A program made the translations under genes and the position numbers. DNA of 64,000 nucleotides from Theocolax elegans (Eukaryota > Arthropoda > Insecta > Hymenoptera > Cerocephalidae): assembly GCA_026168455.1 (NCBI GenBank), contig CM047429.1:33377850-33441849 (forward strand), given 5' to 3'. Within the stretch, counting starts at the first letter, position 1; every line of letters starts with the position of its first letter. Of this stretch, positions 11,869-22,995 are shown in pieces. The notes beneath the pieces were generated by a model. It saw nothing but the letters and a program-made list of their open reading frames with translations, made no database searches and was not told the DNA's origin.

Positions 11869-12563
11869 TGTCAATACGGGATCTTCGGCTCGGAGTGTCC
11901 GGACAGCTGGAGCACATCGGCGATCCATAACAGCCCTCAGTGAGCGGAGCCAGGCGGCGGTGAATCGTCGTCGTCCTTTGGAGTGCCGCCGAGATAATTT
12001 ATCTGCTTTCCTCGGGCTCTATGTAGATGTTTAGTTGTGCCTGCCATAACCTCAAACTAGACCTGACATCTTTCCTTTTGGTCCTGCTGACATACCTGGG
12101 AGAAGCTATGCTTGGTTATAGCTTCTCCATCCTCGTTCCTTAGTAGTCGACCAACTTGGTAATTAATTACCGTTTCAGGTACTCTGGTTGGCAGTACACC
12201 GTAGCTTGAGCGCAAGGGCGCTACACTCATTCCAAGGTCTGGAGTCTTCACCTGGGTTGCTCAACATCGGAGGCTTCTCTTGGGTGCTGGAAAGGGCATT
12301 CAAGGCTGGAAGGGACCTGGGGATATGGTACTGGTCATTCCTGGTACTGGAGAAGGCATTAGTGTGTGTGCAATTGTGCGCAGTCAGGAGTCGCATCTCC
12401 TTTGCTTCGGGTTCTCCTGCTTACTGCGCATATGTGTGTCTATTAGAACTTAATTGGTATGTATAGCACGCTTACTTCGCATAGTAAGCTTGACAGGTGC
12501 TATACTATACCTTGTCTCGCTATTTATTTTCAAAGTGACATGTAGTATAACTACAATGTCACA
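11869..12563 (-). repeat. Right arm of outer inverted repeat
   Basis: This is the reverse complement of 1149-1903, sharing the 5' end TGTGACATTG (outer) and the TATTGACA inner end. The inner flanks of the two arms differ. Together the arms bound an 11.4 kb interval. Confidence 0.75.
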
Positions 12564-13088
12564 ATATATATATATATACATTATCAACTCACTTATATAT
12601 CCATACAATTTTGAAATTTTAATTTAAAAAATATTAATATTAAATGCTCCTAAATTAATAATTTCCGAAAAACTTTTCAAATGTAATTCGTATTTTTATT
12701 GCCACTGTTAAAATTTGAATTTTTTTTTGCCATTACTGTTTATAATAGAATTATCTTAAAAATGCAATAATTAATGTATTTAATTTTTAACCTATTGTAT
12801 ATCATATGGATGTTTAGAAAAGTGTATAATTTACTTGATTAATATTTATTTTATCTTCAAATAATTTTGCATCTGCATTTAAGGCATTAAATTTTAGATC
12901 CGTTATTATCATTGAGTAGACATTTAAAAATTTTATGAGTTTTATCAGGAATGAGTAAACTAATACACATTCTTTCAAATTATATTCACAACTTTTTTTT
13001 GCGCACAGAAAAAATACATATATTATCTATTCTTGAAAAAACAATTTTGAAGTATATATATATATATTTATTAAATAAATATTCCGCG

Positions 13089-13092
<4 letters not shown>
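12564..13092. other. AT-rich spacer, no gene seen
   Basis: A TA-dinucleotide tract directly abuts the inverted repeat; the rest is low-complexity AT-rich sequence. Confidence 0.4.
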
Positions 13093-13174
<82 letters not shown>

Positions 13175-13186
13175 GCACACATACAC
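13093..13186. repeat. CA-dinucleotide microsatellite
   Basis: About 70 bases of pure CA repeats are followed by an imperfect CA/GC tail and a TA tract. The ORFs across it on both strands are artefacts of the repeat. Confidence 0.95.
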
Positions 13187-13206
13187 GCACTTATATATAT
13201 ATATAT

Positions 13207-14578
13207 GCGAGATTCCATGTGAAGTGATCCAGTTAAAAAATAGAATTTTGTTTGAAGGTATGGAATCAGTAAAAAAAACTACTTTAATAGAGTGTAGCTA
13301 AATTTTTAGATCTAAATTTCAATTAGTACCAGAGCTGTAACCAATAAAAAAATCGAATTTTTTGAAAAAAATGACTTTTTGGCCATTTTTATCACTTAAT
13401 AATTCAAAATCTAACAATTGTTTCTAATATACATTAAATTTGAAAAAGTTTATAAATTTCAAGAAGAATCTGTTGAAATATTTCATTTATATATAGTTTA
13501 ACATATTGAATATAGTTATTATTAATAAAAACCTTTGTAGTAAAAAAAAGGGTTGTATGATCAAAAATATTTTATCCATCCAAGAATCTAATTCATCGAT
13601 GATTAATTACCTTCAAAATGATGCAAAGTTTGAGTGCGGCAGAGCATTTCAGACAAAGTTATGGTGTTTTTAGGCAAGTTTCTTAAAAAAAGAGAGCGAA
13701 TGTATTTTATGAAAAAAACAGAGTAACCGTATACTTGCGTACAAACAACATGGCACTATTATTCTTCAATAATTCTAAAATATACTATTTAATGTTAGTT
13801 ACTGATACTTTTCAATCTCTAAGCTGCTCACAAACACAAAGCAGTAGGTATAAGCAGTTATACCTGTTATATAATTGGATTTATTGGAATTTTAATAAAT
13901 TTCAGGTATTTATTCAATTGTATAACAGGTATAACTGCTTATACCTACTGCTTTGTGTTTGTAAGCAGCTTAGAGATTGAAAAGTATCAGTAACTAACAT
14001 TAAATAGTATATTTTAGAATTATTGAAGAATAATAGTGCCATGTTGTTTGTATGCAAGTATACGGTTACTCAGTTTTTTTCATAAAATGCTTTCGCTCTC
14101 TTTTTTTAAGAAATTTGCCTAAAAACACCATAACTTTATCTGAAATGCTCTGCGCACTCAAACTTTGCATCATTTTGAAGGTAATTAATCATCGATGAAT
14201 TAGATTCTTGGATGCATAAAATATTTTTGATCGTACAACCCTTTTTTTACTACAAAGGATTTTATTAATTATAACTATATTCAATATGTTAAACTATTAT
14301 AAATGAAATATTTCAACAGATTCTTCTTGAAAGTTATAAACTTTTTTAAATTTAATGTGTAAGAAAAAATTGTTAAATTTTGAGTTATTAAGTGATAAAA
14401 ATGGCCAAAAAGTCATTTTTTTCAAAAAATTCGATTTTTTGATTGGTTATAGCTCTGGTACTAATTGAAATTTAGGTCTAAAAATTTAGCTACACTCTAT
14501 TCAAGTAATTTTTTACTGATTCCATACATTAAAACAAAATTCTATTTTTTAACTGGATCACTTCACATGGAATCTCCC
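13207..14578. mobile_element. Palindromic foldback element 1
   Basis: The left half (13207 to about 13885) pairs with the right half (about 13900 to 14578) almost end to end, with only a short centre. The outer ends read roughly GGGAGATTCCATGTGAAG on both sides and lie in TA tracts. The arms carry many small indels and substitutions, so the copy is not brand new. ORFs inside are mirrored and look non-coding. The layout fits a non-autonomous hairpin-type DNA transposon; no superfamily can be assigned with certainty. Confidence 0.8.
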
Positions 14579-14616
14579 ATATATATATATACATATAAAT
14601 ATATCTATATATATAT

Positions 14617-15611
14617 GGGGTATTCCACGTGAAGTGGTCCGATCAAAATTTTAAAATGCACCAAATTTTGGGTACACATAGCAAATGTTTTTCAGAATAC
14701 AGAAAAAAATTTTTAGGTACTGTTATTTATTAGCTCAAAACTTATTCTAACCTCAAAAAGTGAATTTTTTCTAGTTTTTTTCAACACCAGCTGGGTTTAC
14801 CGCTATTTAACTCAAAATCTATCAACTTTTACTATAAAACATTATATATAACATTCGTTGCTAATTGTGTCTAGAATTTATTCTTCTGGGTTACAATTTC
14901 TAATTTCAAGGTGAATGTTATATAAACTACATGTCAATATTCAACTTGAAAAAAGTGCAAGTGCGCCACAATTGATTTTTTTATCCAAAAGTCTAAAAAA
15001 AAGCTTGAAGCAATACCTTTCAAATGGTCTGTAGCATTTTTGGGGCCTTCAATTCTATAAAAAGTTATGATAATTTAAAGAAACTCGAAATTATTTTAAA
15101 AATTTAAATGGGAATTACCATGTTAATTTTTGTGAATTTTATGTCTTTCTTTAAATTATCATAACTTTTTCCCGAATTGAAGGCCCCAAAAATGCTACAG
15201 ACCATTTGAAAGGTATTGCTTCAAGCTTTTTTTTAAACATTTGGATAAATAAATCAATTGTGGCGCACTTACACTATTTTTAAGTTGAATATTGACATGT
15301 AGTTTATGTAACATTAACCTTGAGATTAGACATTCTAACCCAGAAGGATAAATTCTAGACATAGTTAGCAACGAATGTTATATATAATGTTTTATAGTAA
15401 AAGTTGATAGATTTTGAGTTAAATAGCGGTAAACCCAGCTGGTGTTGAAAAAACTAGAAAAAATTCACTTTTTGAGGCTAGAATAACTTTTGTGCAAATA
15501 GATTCCAGTACCTAAAAATTTTTTTCTGTATTCTGAAAAACATTTGCAAAGTGTACCCAAAATTTGGTGCATTTTAAAATTTTGATCAGATCACTTCACG
15601 TGGAATACCCC
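14617..15611. mobile_element. Palindromic foldback element 2
   Basis: Arms of about 490 bases meet near 15114. The ends read GGGGTATTCCACGTGAAG on both sides, plainly related to element 1, which lies 38 bases away across a TA tract. The interiors of elements 1 and 2 are not alike, so termini are conserved while the body differs, as in a family of non-autonomous derivatives mobilised by one transposase. Confidence 0.8.
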
Positions 15612-15960
15612 ATATATATATGTTGAATTCTGAATTCTTAGACACGGCGGTGAAATATTTATATATTATAGAGAGATATATATTCCCATTAAAAAATCTC
15701 ACTGGAGATCTCAGATCAAATCCCAGGTAAGCAGAGAAACCAGTTGGCGATTTTCTTTTCTTTTCTCTCTAACGTATTTTGATGTTTATTATACGAGAGC
15801 AACGAAGAGAAAAAATCGCCATCTGGCAACCCTGGGTAAAATCTCATACTAAAAACTCATTTCAGCAATTTTTCGTTCATTACACGTTTTTAACCTTCTT
15901 CTGTTGATTGATAACTCGCACTCTATCACTCTCTCCCTCATTCTCTGTCTCTATCTCTCA

Positions 15961-15998
<38 letters not shown>

Positions 15999-16064
15999 AT
16001 ATTTTATATTTTGTTTTATTTTTTTTTTTATTATTATAACGTCTCTCTTTTTATGCTCCCAAAC
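15612..16064. repeat. Spacer with CT-rich array (15920-16005)
   Basis: Unique AT-rich sequence leads into a CT/TCTC low-complexity array. No gene was seen. Confidence 0.5.
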
Positions 16065-16230
16065 CGGTGCTAATTAGCGACGGAGGTCATACGATGTCTT
16101 GGTGAAGAAAACACTTGTCGAAAATACATTCGCCAGTGGTGCTTGTATCAATCGGCCGGGGCCGAGAATCGAATCTGGGACCTCCAGATTACGAGCCCGA
16201 CGCCCTGCCGACCGAGCCATCGCAGGCCTC
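16065..16230 (-). mobile_element. tRNA-derived SINE, copy 1
   Basis: A second copy lies at 22827-22995 in the same orientation. Read on the minus strand, the head resembles a tRNA: an A-box-like part, a 5-bp anticodon stem with a CTCGTAA loop, and a T arm with a B-box-like GATTCGATTCT. The body that follows (CACCACTG, then GACCTCCGTCGC) is shared by both copies. The anticodon position reads CGT, suggesting a tRNA-Thr-like ancestor. The B box here has drifted from the better match in copy 2. Confidence 0.65.
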
Positions 16231-16575
16231 TATTTTATATTTTATATTGTTGTTGTTATGTTTACTTTACTGTATTCATTTTTTATTGTTATTATATTTT
16301 TATTCTATTTTTATTGTTATTATATTTTTATTCTATTTTTATTGTTATTATCTTTACTTATTTATTCAATTATCTATTTATATGTTTATCTGTGTATTTA
16401 CGATCTCGTGTTACTTTGTTATCTGTTCTCTAGCGTGATGAGTGTTTTATTTTGATTACTTTTGTATTTACGCTGTATTTTATTTTATTTTAGTTTATTC
16501 GTTATTGCGCAGATTATATTCATAATATGTATACAGGGATTTTCCCTGAAATACCAAATAAAGATTCTATCTATC
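16231..16575 (+). mobile_element. LINE 3' end with minisatellite
   Basis: The end has a small stem-loop (CAGGGATTTTCCCTG), then ACCAAATAAAG and a TATC-type tail running into CT repeats. This is the usual layout of several insect LINE 3' ends. Within it, 16280-16350 holds about two and a half copies of a 28-base T-rich unit. Confidence 0.5.
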
Positions 16576-16655
16576 TCGTTCTCTTTCTCTCGCTCTCTCT
16601 CTATCTCTCATTCTCTCTCTTATTCTCTCACTCACTCTCTATCTCTCTGCCTCAT
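16575..16655. repeat. CT-rich low-complexity array
   Basis: A run of CTCT and CATT-type short repeats directly follows the LINE tail. Confidence 0.8.
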
Positions 16656-16669
16656 TTTCCCTCTCTGCG

Positions 16670-17117
16670 TGAGGTTTGTGTGGGGCAACATACCGCGTCG
16701 GGCACATGTCACGCCCTGTTGTCTCAGGTTGGAGTGGCTGTCTGCCGAGCTCAGACATAATTTCATCATCGGTACCCGTGCATTCAACGTCATCTCTCAT
16801 AATTGTTCACTTCACTTTACTTGTCATCCCACTTCATCAAAACTAACTCCATCCCAGACATTAGTTCCTTCTCTCGTCATGCCCCAACTCCCCTCACGTA
16901 TCTTCCTCCCCGAACTGAAGTTCTTCATAAGTCATTTGTCATTTCAGCCACCAAAATCATAATCTCCATTCCTAACATCAGCCTCGACATCCCCATCCCA
17001 TCATTCAGATCCCAACTCCTATCTTCCTTCATCGAGCTCGATAGACGGCACTGGCTTGAGAGGATCGAGAGGGGGGAGGCCTCAGATATTGTGGTCCCGG
17101 AGTTGCCTCACATTTGA
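16670..17117 (+). pseudogene. LINE ORF2 C-terminal remnant, frameshifted
   Basis: The first frame carries RLEWLSAELRHNF and RAFNVISHNCSLHF. A frame change near 16800-16860 leads to APTPLTYLPPRTEVLHKSF, ISLDIPIPSFRSQLLSSF and ELDRRHWLERIERG, which end at TGA 17115-17117. These segments resemble the end of RT-bearing LINE proteins, where a conserved RRTE-type motif and a charged tail occur. No catalytic part is present; the element is 5'-truncated, as LINEs often are after incomplete reverse transcription. Confidence 0.55.
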
Positions 17118-17514
17118 CTTCGCGGGTCAAATAGACATATTAAGTTGTAAGTAATTTTAATTTAATTTTATTTTTATTTTTATCATTATTTTATTTTATT
17201 GTAAATCTTTTTAATTGCGTTAACTTGCGTAGCTAGTGAGATGTGCCAAACAAGCTTTCTTCTCTATTGTTTATATATGGTTTTTAATTATTGTTTAATT
17301 GTTTTTATTTTTGTATATAATTTATGTTAAAGTTATTTTAAAGCTTTTTTATTTTAAGTTATTTTCTCGCAAGTTTACCCAAATGTATAACCATTGTTTT
17401 TGTTTTTGCGTCGCACTGACTAAATAGATGTTATCGTACCACTTACCGCAGTGTATTCGGGGATACATCTCCAATTTGTACCTAATAAAGTTCATCAATC
17501 AATCAATCAATCTT
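17118..17514 (+). mobile_element. LINE 3' UTR ending in AATAAAG and CAAT repeats
   Basis: Non-coding sequence ends with a stem-loop (GTATTCGGGGATAC), CCTAATAAAG and about four CAAT units. The layout copies that at 16500-16575 in a different sequence. Confidence 0.55.
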
Positions 17515-17601
17515 TCTCCCTCACTCTCTCCCTCTCACAGTCCCTCATTCTTACTCTCACTCTCGCACTCCCTCACTCTCCCTCATTTTTACTCGCTCTC
17601 A

Positions 17602-17632
<31 letters not shown>

Positions 17633-17765
17633 ATTCTCTCACTCTCTCCCTTTCTCTCTCTCTCTCATTCTCTCACTGTCATTCTCTCACTCTCTCTTTC
17701 TCTCTCTGCCTATCCGCCTCTCTATCTCTTCATCTCACTGTCTCTCTCGCTCTGTCTCATTTTCT
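17513..17765. repeat. CT-rich array, about 250 bases
   Basis: Imperfect CTCTCTCC/CACTCTC repeats directly follow the CAAT tail. The Ser/Leu-rich ORFs across it are artefacts. Confidence 0.9.
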
Positions 17766-18171
17766 CACGCCAAGATGATGTTTGTCGGACGGACGGACGC
17801 ACATAATAATTTATCGTTTTTTTTAAATATCACTTAATAATTATAATAATAATTTTTTTTCAGTAATATGAAGCATTAACTTATGTAACACATATTTATC
17901 ATAAAATATATATGTTTTAAGTATTTTTCGCACGAATTAAAGAGTTTTTACAAAATCGCTCAAAAAGATTACTTTAATATAATGTGGATAGATATTGGCT
18001 TCTAAAAATTGCGATGTTATTGCAACTAATAATAAAATTTTGATTATAATGGAAGGAACAACAATAGAATAGTTTAGTATAGAGCAGCAGAAGATGATAA
18101 TCGAGAAAATCTAGACGTTATGCTACCTTTAGAAGGTCTTAATTCACTAATACCACATGGACTTCCTCCAC
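17766..18171. other. AT-rich spacer, no gene seen
   Basis: No repeat or coding feature was recognised. Confidence 0.4.
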
Positions 18172-18590
18172 TGTAACGGAGTACAATTTCTCGCGTAGGT
18201 AGGGGTAAAGGGATTGGTTGCTACGGCACTGCCTAGTTATAGTCCCTAGGCGGTGCCCCGAAAGTGCGCGGCGGATTCAAATCAGCGAATCCCGCGCACG
18301 ACCTACCGTTGCGATGACCGTTAACAATCGCGAGATCACTTGCCGATCTCGCGTCTTTATACAGCTGCAAACGTCGTGAGATGAAAAGGACCGTGAACGA
18401 AAGGGAATAAATTCGCGGTAAATTTATCTCGGCCGCTCTTGAAACGGAGAGGGCGGTATTCGGGATAACGAGGTAACGTTCGCCGGTAATTAATAATCAA
18501 ACTCGTACTCAATTATTAATTACGAATAAATTTTATTAATCACAAACAACATTAAATAAGTTTAACAAAGAACAAGCAAACTACAAAAAA
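18172..18590 (-). mobile_element. Possible solo LTR or 3' LTR
   Basis: On the minus strand the segment ends GTACTCCGTTACA, close to the end of the LTR at 19448-19658 (GTACCCCGTTACA), and holds a TATAAAG-like box near 18356. The bodies of the two do not align, so these are not a matched LTR pair. The upstream boundary near 18587 is a guess. Confidence 0.35.
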
Positions 18591-19427
18591 ATGTATGGGC
18601 CGTGTTATGACTCGCGACGAGGTGTAACCACTGGGGTTACTGGCGCTTTCTCTCTTGCACGCGTACATGATCGCACGTTAGCTTCCTCGCCGTCGCGCGC
18701 AGAGGAGATCCGCCGATTCCTAGCCTTAAGGTATAAACGTAAAGAAAGAGTCTTTATGGCTTCGGCGGCTTGCGAGTGGTGCACCACGTACCTTTACGTT
18801 TCCCATCGACGCGCTTGGCAACTTCGCCATCCTCGCAGGTTCTTGGAGTGTCGCTGGAGCCGTGCATTGAACACCAGCACGCTCACTCCACAAAATCACA
18901 CATACTTCGCGGCGCGAACTCCAGAACCCGGGCGAGAATCCGTAACAAGGATTTTCCACTCTTACCACGAATTAGTAAGGAAGGCGTTACCGGCGACGTG
19001 TCTATATACAATTACTCGTATAAACTCTCTCTCTACTTTTCTCAACAAGCTTGCGCGTCGGACCATTATTAGTCCTTGCGTGGTTTGCGCGCGGGCTTTC
19101 CCGATCATCTACGAGCTTTTCCGTTCAGCACTCGCGCTCGTTATAAGGTATAGCTTCATACGCTTAAGAGTATGTAGTACCTTTACACCCCCTCCCAGAT
19201 TTCACGTGCACTGGACGTGGGTATCTGAGATTCGTAGGTGCAGGATCGAGAGAGGGCTCGGATGCCCAATCTTTGGCCACGCAACTTCTAAGATCTACTC
19301 GTCCACAACAAGCTGTGGGCTCTCATTTTGCTCGTTCCATGGTAGAGAAGAGTTCCATTCACAGGGAGCTTTTAGAGATAGGTATCGGCTGCTAGTCTTG
19401 ATATTGTCCTGGTATTTCCTTACTTCG
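18591..19427. other. Internal region next to a primer-binding site, no convincing gene
   Basis: A 328-codon frame is open on the plus strand from 18591 to 19577. It crosses the primer-binding site and most of the LTR in antisense, is rich in Arg, Ser and Cys, and shows no domain. It is treated as a chance frame in GC-richer leader DNA. Confidence 0.4.
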
Positions 19428-19428
19428 G

Positions 19429-19446
19429 GCCCCACGTTGGGCGCCA
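19429..19446 (-). other. Primer-binding site
   Basis: TGGCGCCCAACGTGGGGC on the minus strand lies one base after the LTR end. It is a standard tRNA primer site of LTR retrotransposons and shows that a minus-strand element begins here. Confidence 0.65.
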
Positions 19447-19447
19447 T

Positions 19448-19658
19448 TGTAACGGGGTACGGATTGAAAATGAGGAATAAAAATATCACCGAAGGTATCG
19501 GGGCGCGAACCCACGATCCCGGGAATGCGAGGCAGAAGCCTCACCATTGCACTACCATTCGCAATTATCCCGGCTAGTCGACTTGGTCCTATCAACGATC
19601 GTCGCCGATAATCCAGGGACCTACCTGCGCCGACACTCAAAATCCGTACCCGTTACCA
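19448..19658 (-). mobile_element. Short 5' LTR with tRNA-like segment
   Basis: The minus-strand LTR runs from TGGTAACGGGTACG to CCCCGTTACA, about 211 bases, with imperfect inverted ends. Inside, about 19500-19575, the minus strand has GTGGGTTCGCGCCCC, close to a tRNA B box, with an A-box-like GGTAGTGCAATGG upstream. No gene body follows on the minus side, and the matching 3' LTR was not found. Confidence 0.5.
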
Positions 19659-19697
19659 CATATACTAAAATTAAAAGTCGGTGCCATAATAATATTT

Positions 19698-20285
19698 TTA
19701 ATAAATCTTAATATAAACAAAGGGCTGCGTAATGGAACTAGTTTGTCAGTAAAAAGGCTAATGTAATATTCGATTCAAGCTGAAATTATAAGTAGAAAAA
19801 ATATTAGAAAATCACTTTTAATACCGAGAATGACTTTATCACCAGCTAAAGAAGAAATACCATTCACTGTGCATCGACAATTTCCCATTCGATTAGGATT
19901 TGCAATGACTATCAATAAATCACAAGGACAATCATATAATTAAGTTGGTATTTTTTATTATTATTTTTTTATTCTTGATTTTGTCCTCTCTTTTTCCTGG
20001 CACTTCCTACCGTTTATCCCTGGAGACTTTAACAGTGTTCATCTACCACCTATGTGTGGGTGCTTTATCCCTGCCTTAAAAACCCCACCATCTCGCATTC
20101 GCCCGGGGTTATGCCCGTGGATGAGGGAAACCTGTGAAGCAGGGAAAACCTCATCCGAGATGGCCGGTGTATTCGAAACATTCTTTTTGGGTGTTTACTT
20201 ACCAACACCAATTTTCAGCCATAGCCAATTATACGTTACTCTTTCAAGAGTTAAAAGTAGAAGAAGTTTGAAAATTTTACTATGA
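19698..20285 (+). pseudogene. Helitron Pif1-like helicase, C-terminal remnant
   Basis: Translation across 19698-19945 gives INLNINKGLRNGTSLSV, IPRMTLSPAKEEIPF and FPIRLGFAMTINKSQGQS, the last helicase motifs of Helitron Rep/helicase proteins. The missing end, GVYLPTPIFSHSQLYVTLSR, resumes at about 20189 and stops at 20283-20285. Between them, about 19948-20185, lies a 240-base insertion with no coding link. In-frame stops also occur near 19770 and at 19943. The upstream part of the protein is absent; the LTR at 19448-19658 sits directly before it. Confidence 0.78.
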
Positions 20286-22826
20286 AAGAATGCAAAGACA
20301 GAGAGTAATATATTAAAAAATAAGTACAATATTTACACTAAAAATATTGTATGTAAAGAAATATTGTAATAGTATAACCAATAGAAAAAGAGAATGTCAC
20401 TGTCTTAAAAACTACTAATTTGTTGAATATTCAATTAAGAAATCATAATGAAAAACCATAAGATAAAATAAAAAACAAAAAATAAAGTAAAAAAGTTTTT
20501 TATATCAAAATTTATAATATAGCTGAAAATTATAGTAAAATCTTAAAGAATTGTTACATTAAATTAATAAATGATTCAGCCAAAAATTAAAAAAAAATAT
20601 TAAATACTGGCTGAATCATTTAAATGAAAAAGAAAACATTTATTAAAACAAAATCTTTAAGGATAACTGCAATAAATACAAAATATTGATGCTGAAAATT
20701 TTTAAAAGTTTACTCACAACCAGCTGTTACATTTTAATACAGTAACAAAGAATATTATAAAAATATTTAAAAAAACATGACTCTTTTCAAAAATATACCT
20801 TACCAGCACACGTCCTCGTCGTAAGAGTCGGACAACAGCATAAATATATTGGCTGACGCTGGAAGGATAGAGAATAGTATTTTACAGGTTCCAGAGACCA
20901 TGGACATCATGTAACGTAAAATTTTGTGCCTTTTCAGAATTCTTGGTCAACATTTTGGCCAGATTTGAAGAAAAAATGATAAAACCAATTTTAAAACAAA
21001 AGACACGGAAATATTAGAAACAAATTCGTTACAAATTTTTCTTAGAATATTAGTGGAAATAATCTATACGTAAAATATGCATTAATATACAGAGAATAGT
21101 TGTACTTTAAGCAAGTATTTTTTGTTTTACCATAAAAAAAATTTTATGAAAAATTAGCGTTCTGCGACAATAATTTAAAAAAATCAAATAAAATGCGTTT
21201 TAATATTATTAAAATATTAATATTTTATTAATAAATTATTAATATTGATACATTATTAATACATTAATATTAATATATTATTAATATATTATTACTGTTA
21301 ATTTATCGTATAAGTAATTTTTAATAATATATTATAACTATTTTGGAAATATGAAAATATCTTACCTTAGTTGAGAATCTACGTGGTGTTCATATATAAA
21401 AGTAAATATAGATCGTAAATATAAGTTACTTATTCGATAATCTTATAATAATAAATAAGACCTTTCTACAAATTTTAAGTATAGAGTATTTACAATAATA
21501 TTCTAAAAAAACAATCGAAATTTTTTTCGGAAAGAGCACCAAATTCTATGTTAGAACATGTAAAAGCAAAATATACTTTTTACTAATATGTTGTTCTTTG
21601 ATTTTTTACAACATAACGATAATAAATCAAACCCTATTGTGATTAGAACACCGCTACTGCATATCGATACGTAGAATTTACTAAAATCATTACAATAACG
21701 TAATTAAAATCAAATATGTACGATAAGAAATTAAAGGTAATTCCCATAATGGTGTAAGAATTCCTAAAATATATATATATATAAACGTGTAAAATAACTT
21801 AAAAATGATAAAGTTAACCTTATATTTATTCTTGGATGATACCTGTGCTCTAATTTGTTGAATAAAAAAGATAAATTTTTGATAGATATGATGCCTCAAG
21901 AATTTTGCTGATATATATATATATATACAGGCTGAATAAATAAAGTAAAAATTTCTTTCTATACACAGGCTGTTTAGAACGCAGTCTGGTTATATTGCTA
22001 TGTAGATTTACATCCAAATATGAATTTAAAGCTACTTTCGATACCTGTGGAATGTCAAGAGTTGACAATGATCTTGTTGCTGGTCAAAATTAAGTAAATA
22101 AATAATAAAGGAATATTTTTTTATGTGAACGATGCCTCTAGATTCATACAGATTTTGTTGCTAGCCAAAATTAAGTCAACAAATAGGCCTGAATTGGTTG
22201 CTCTAATGGAAACCAAAAAAACATACCGGTACATATCGGTACATAAATTTTGAGATTTTACGCAATAATTGACTTTTGAACTCTTCCTGAAACTTTTTAA
22301 AGGAATACAGAAATTTATCGGTCTTGCTGAGTTAACGTCTAAGGACTCTAAGAACTCCAAGCTACTCGCTCGAAAAGGCACGACAATTCACCATGTATCA
22401 ATCTCGAGGATAGCATTATGAAGTCCACAAGCCACCAGACATAAAACAGAAAGAAAAAGGAAAAAAAATTTTTAAATAGGATACTAATTACGAAATTAAT
22501 GTTATTTAACCGTAAGAAAGAAAGAATTTTTAAGTCTATGTGTTTCGTCTTAGGACTGTCTGCCAGATCTCATTAATGGGGCTTAGACAGTCCCTGCCCC
22601 AGACACACAAGACCATATAACGGGATCAAAATAATGATAAACGTAAAATTTAGCATCGTAAAAACCAAAGAACGGGGCCTATATAAGTACACATAAGGTG
22701 GAAATTCTGATTGTGGATGGAATAGCGCGCCCTAGCATCAGAATGTGTACTATGGACACGATCTCAAACCAAAGTCCTCTTAGTATTCAAGAATGTAATT
22801 TTTATCATTTTGACAAAATTTTTAAT
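20286..22826. other. Long AT-rich non-coding stretch
   Basis: About 2.5 kb has no supported gene. It holds TA tracts at 21765 and 21910 and a perfect 9-bp hairpin (GGACTGTCT at 22553 with AGACAGTCC at 22585). It probably forms part of the Eph receptor intron if the upstream Eph exons lie outside the window. Confidence 0.4.
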
Positions 22827-22995
22827 CGGTGCTAATCAGCGACGGAGGTCATACGATGTCTTTGTGAAAAAAGCACTTGTTGAAAAAAAAAATTCCCCCA
22901 GTGGTGCTTGTATCAATCGGCCGGGGCCGGGAATCGAACCTGGGACCTTCAGATTACGAGCCCGACGCCCTACCGACCGAGGCATCGCAGACCTC
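22827..22995 (-). mobile_element. tRNA-derived SINE, copy 2
   Basis: This is the same family and orientation as 16065-16230. Here the minus strand keeps a perfect pol III B box, GGTTCGATTCC, and the same anticodon arm. The body matches copy 1 over its full length, with an A-rich expansion near 22880. Confidence 0.75.

Noticed and set aside
12951..13301. His/Thr-repeat and Cys/Val-repeat ORFs
   Set aside because: Translation of the CA microsatellite on each strand.
18591..19577. 328-codon plus-strand ORF
   Set aside because: It crosses the primer-binding site and LTR in antisense, has no domain and an odd composition; a chance frame.
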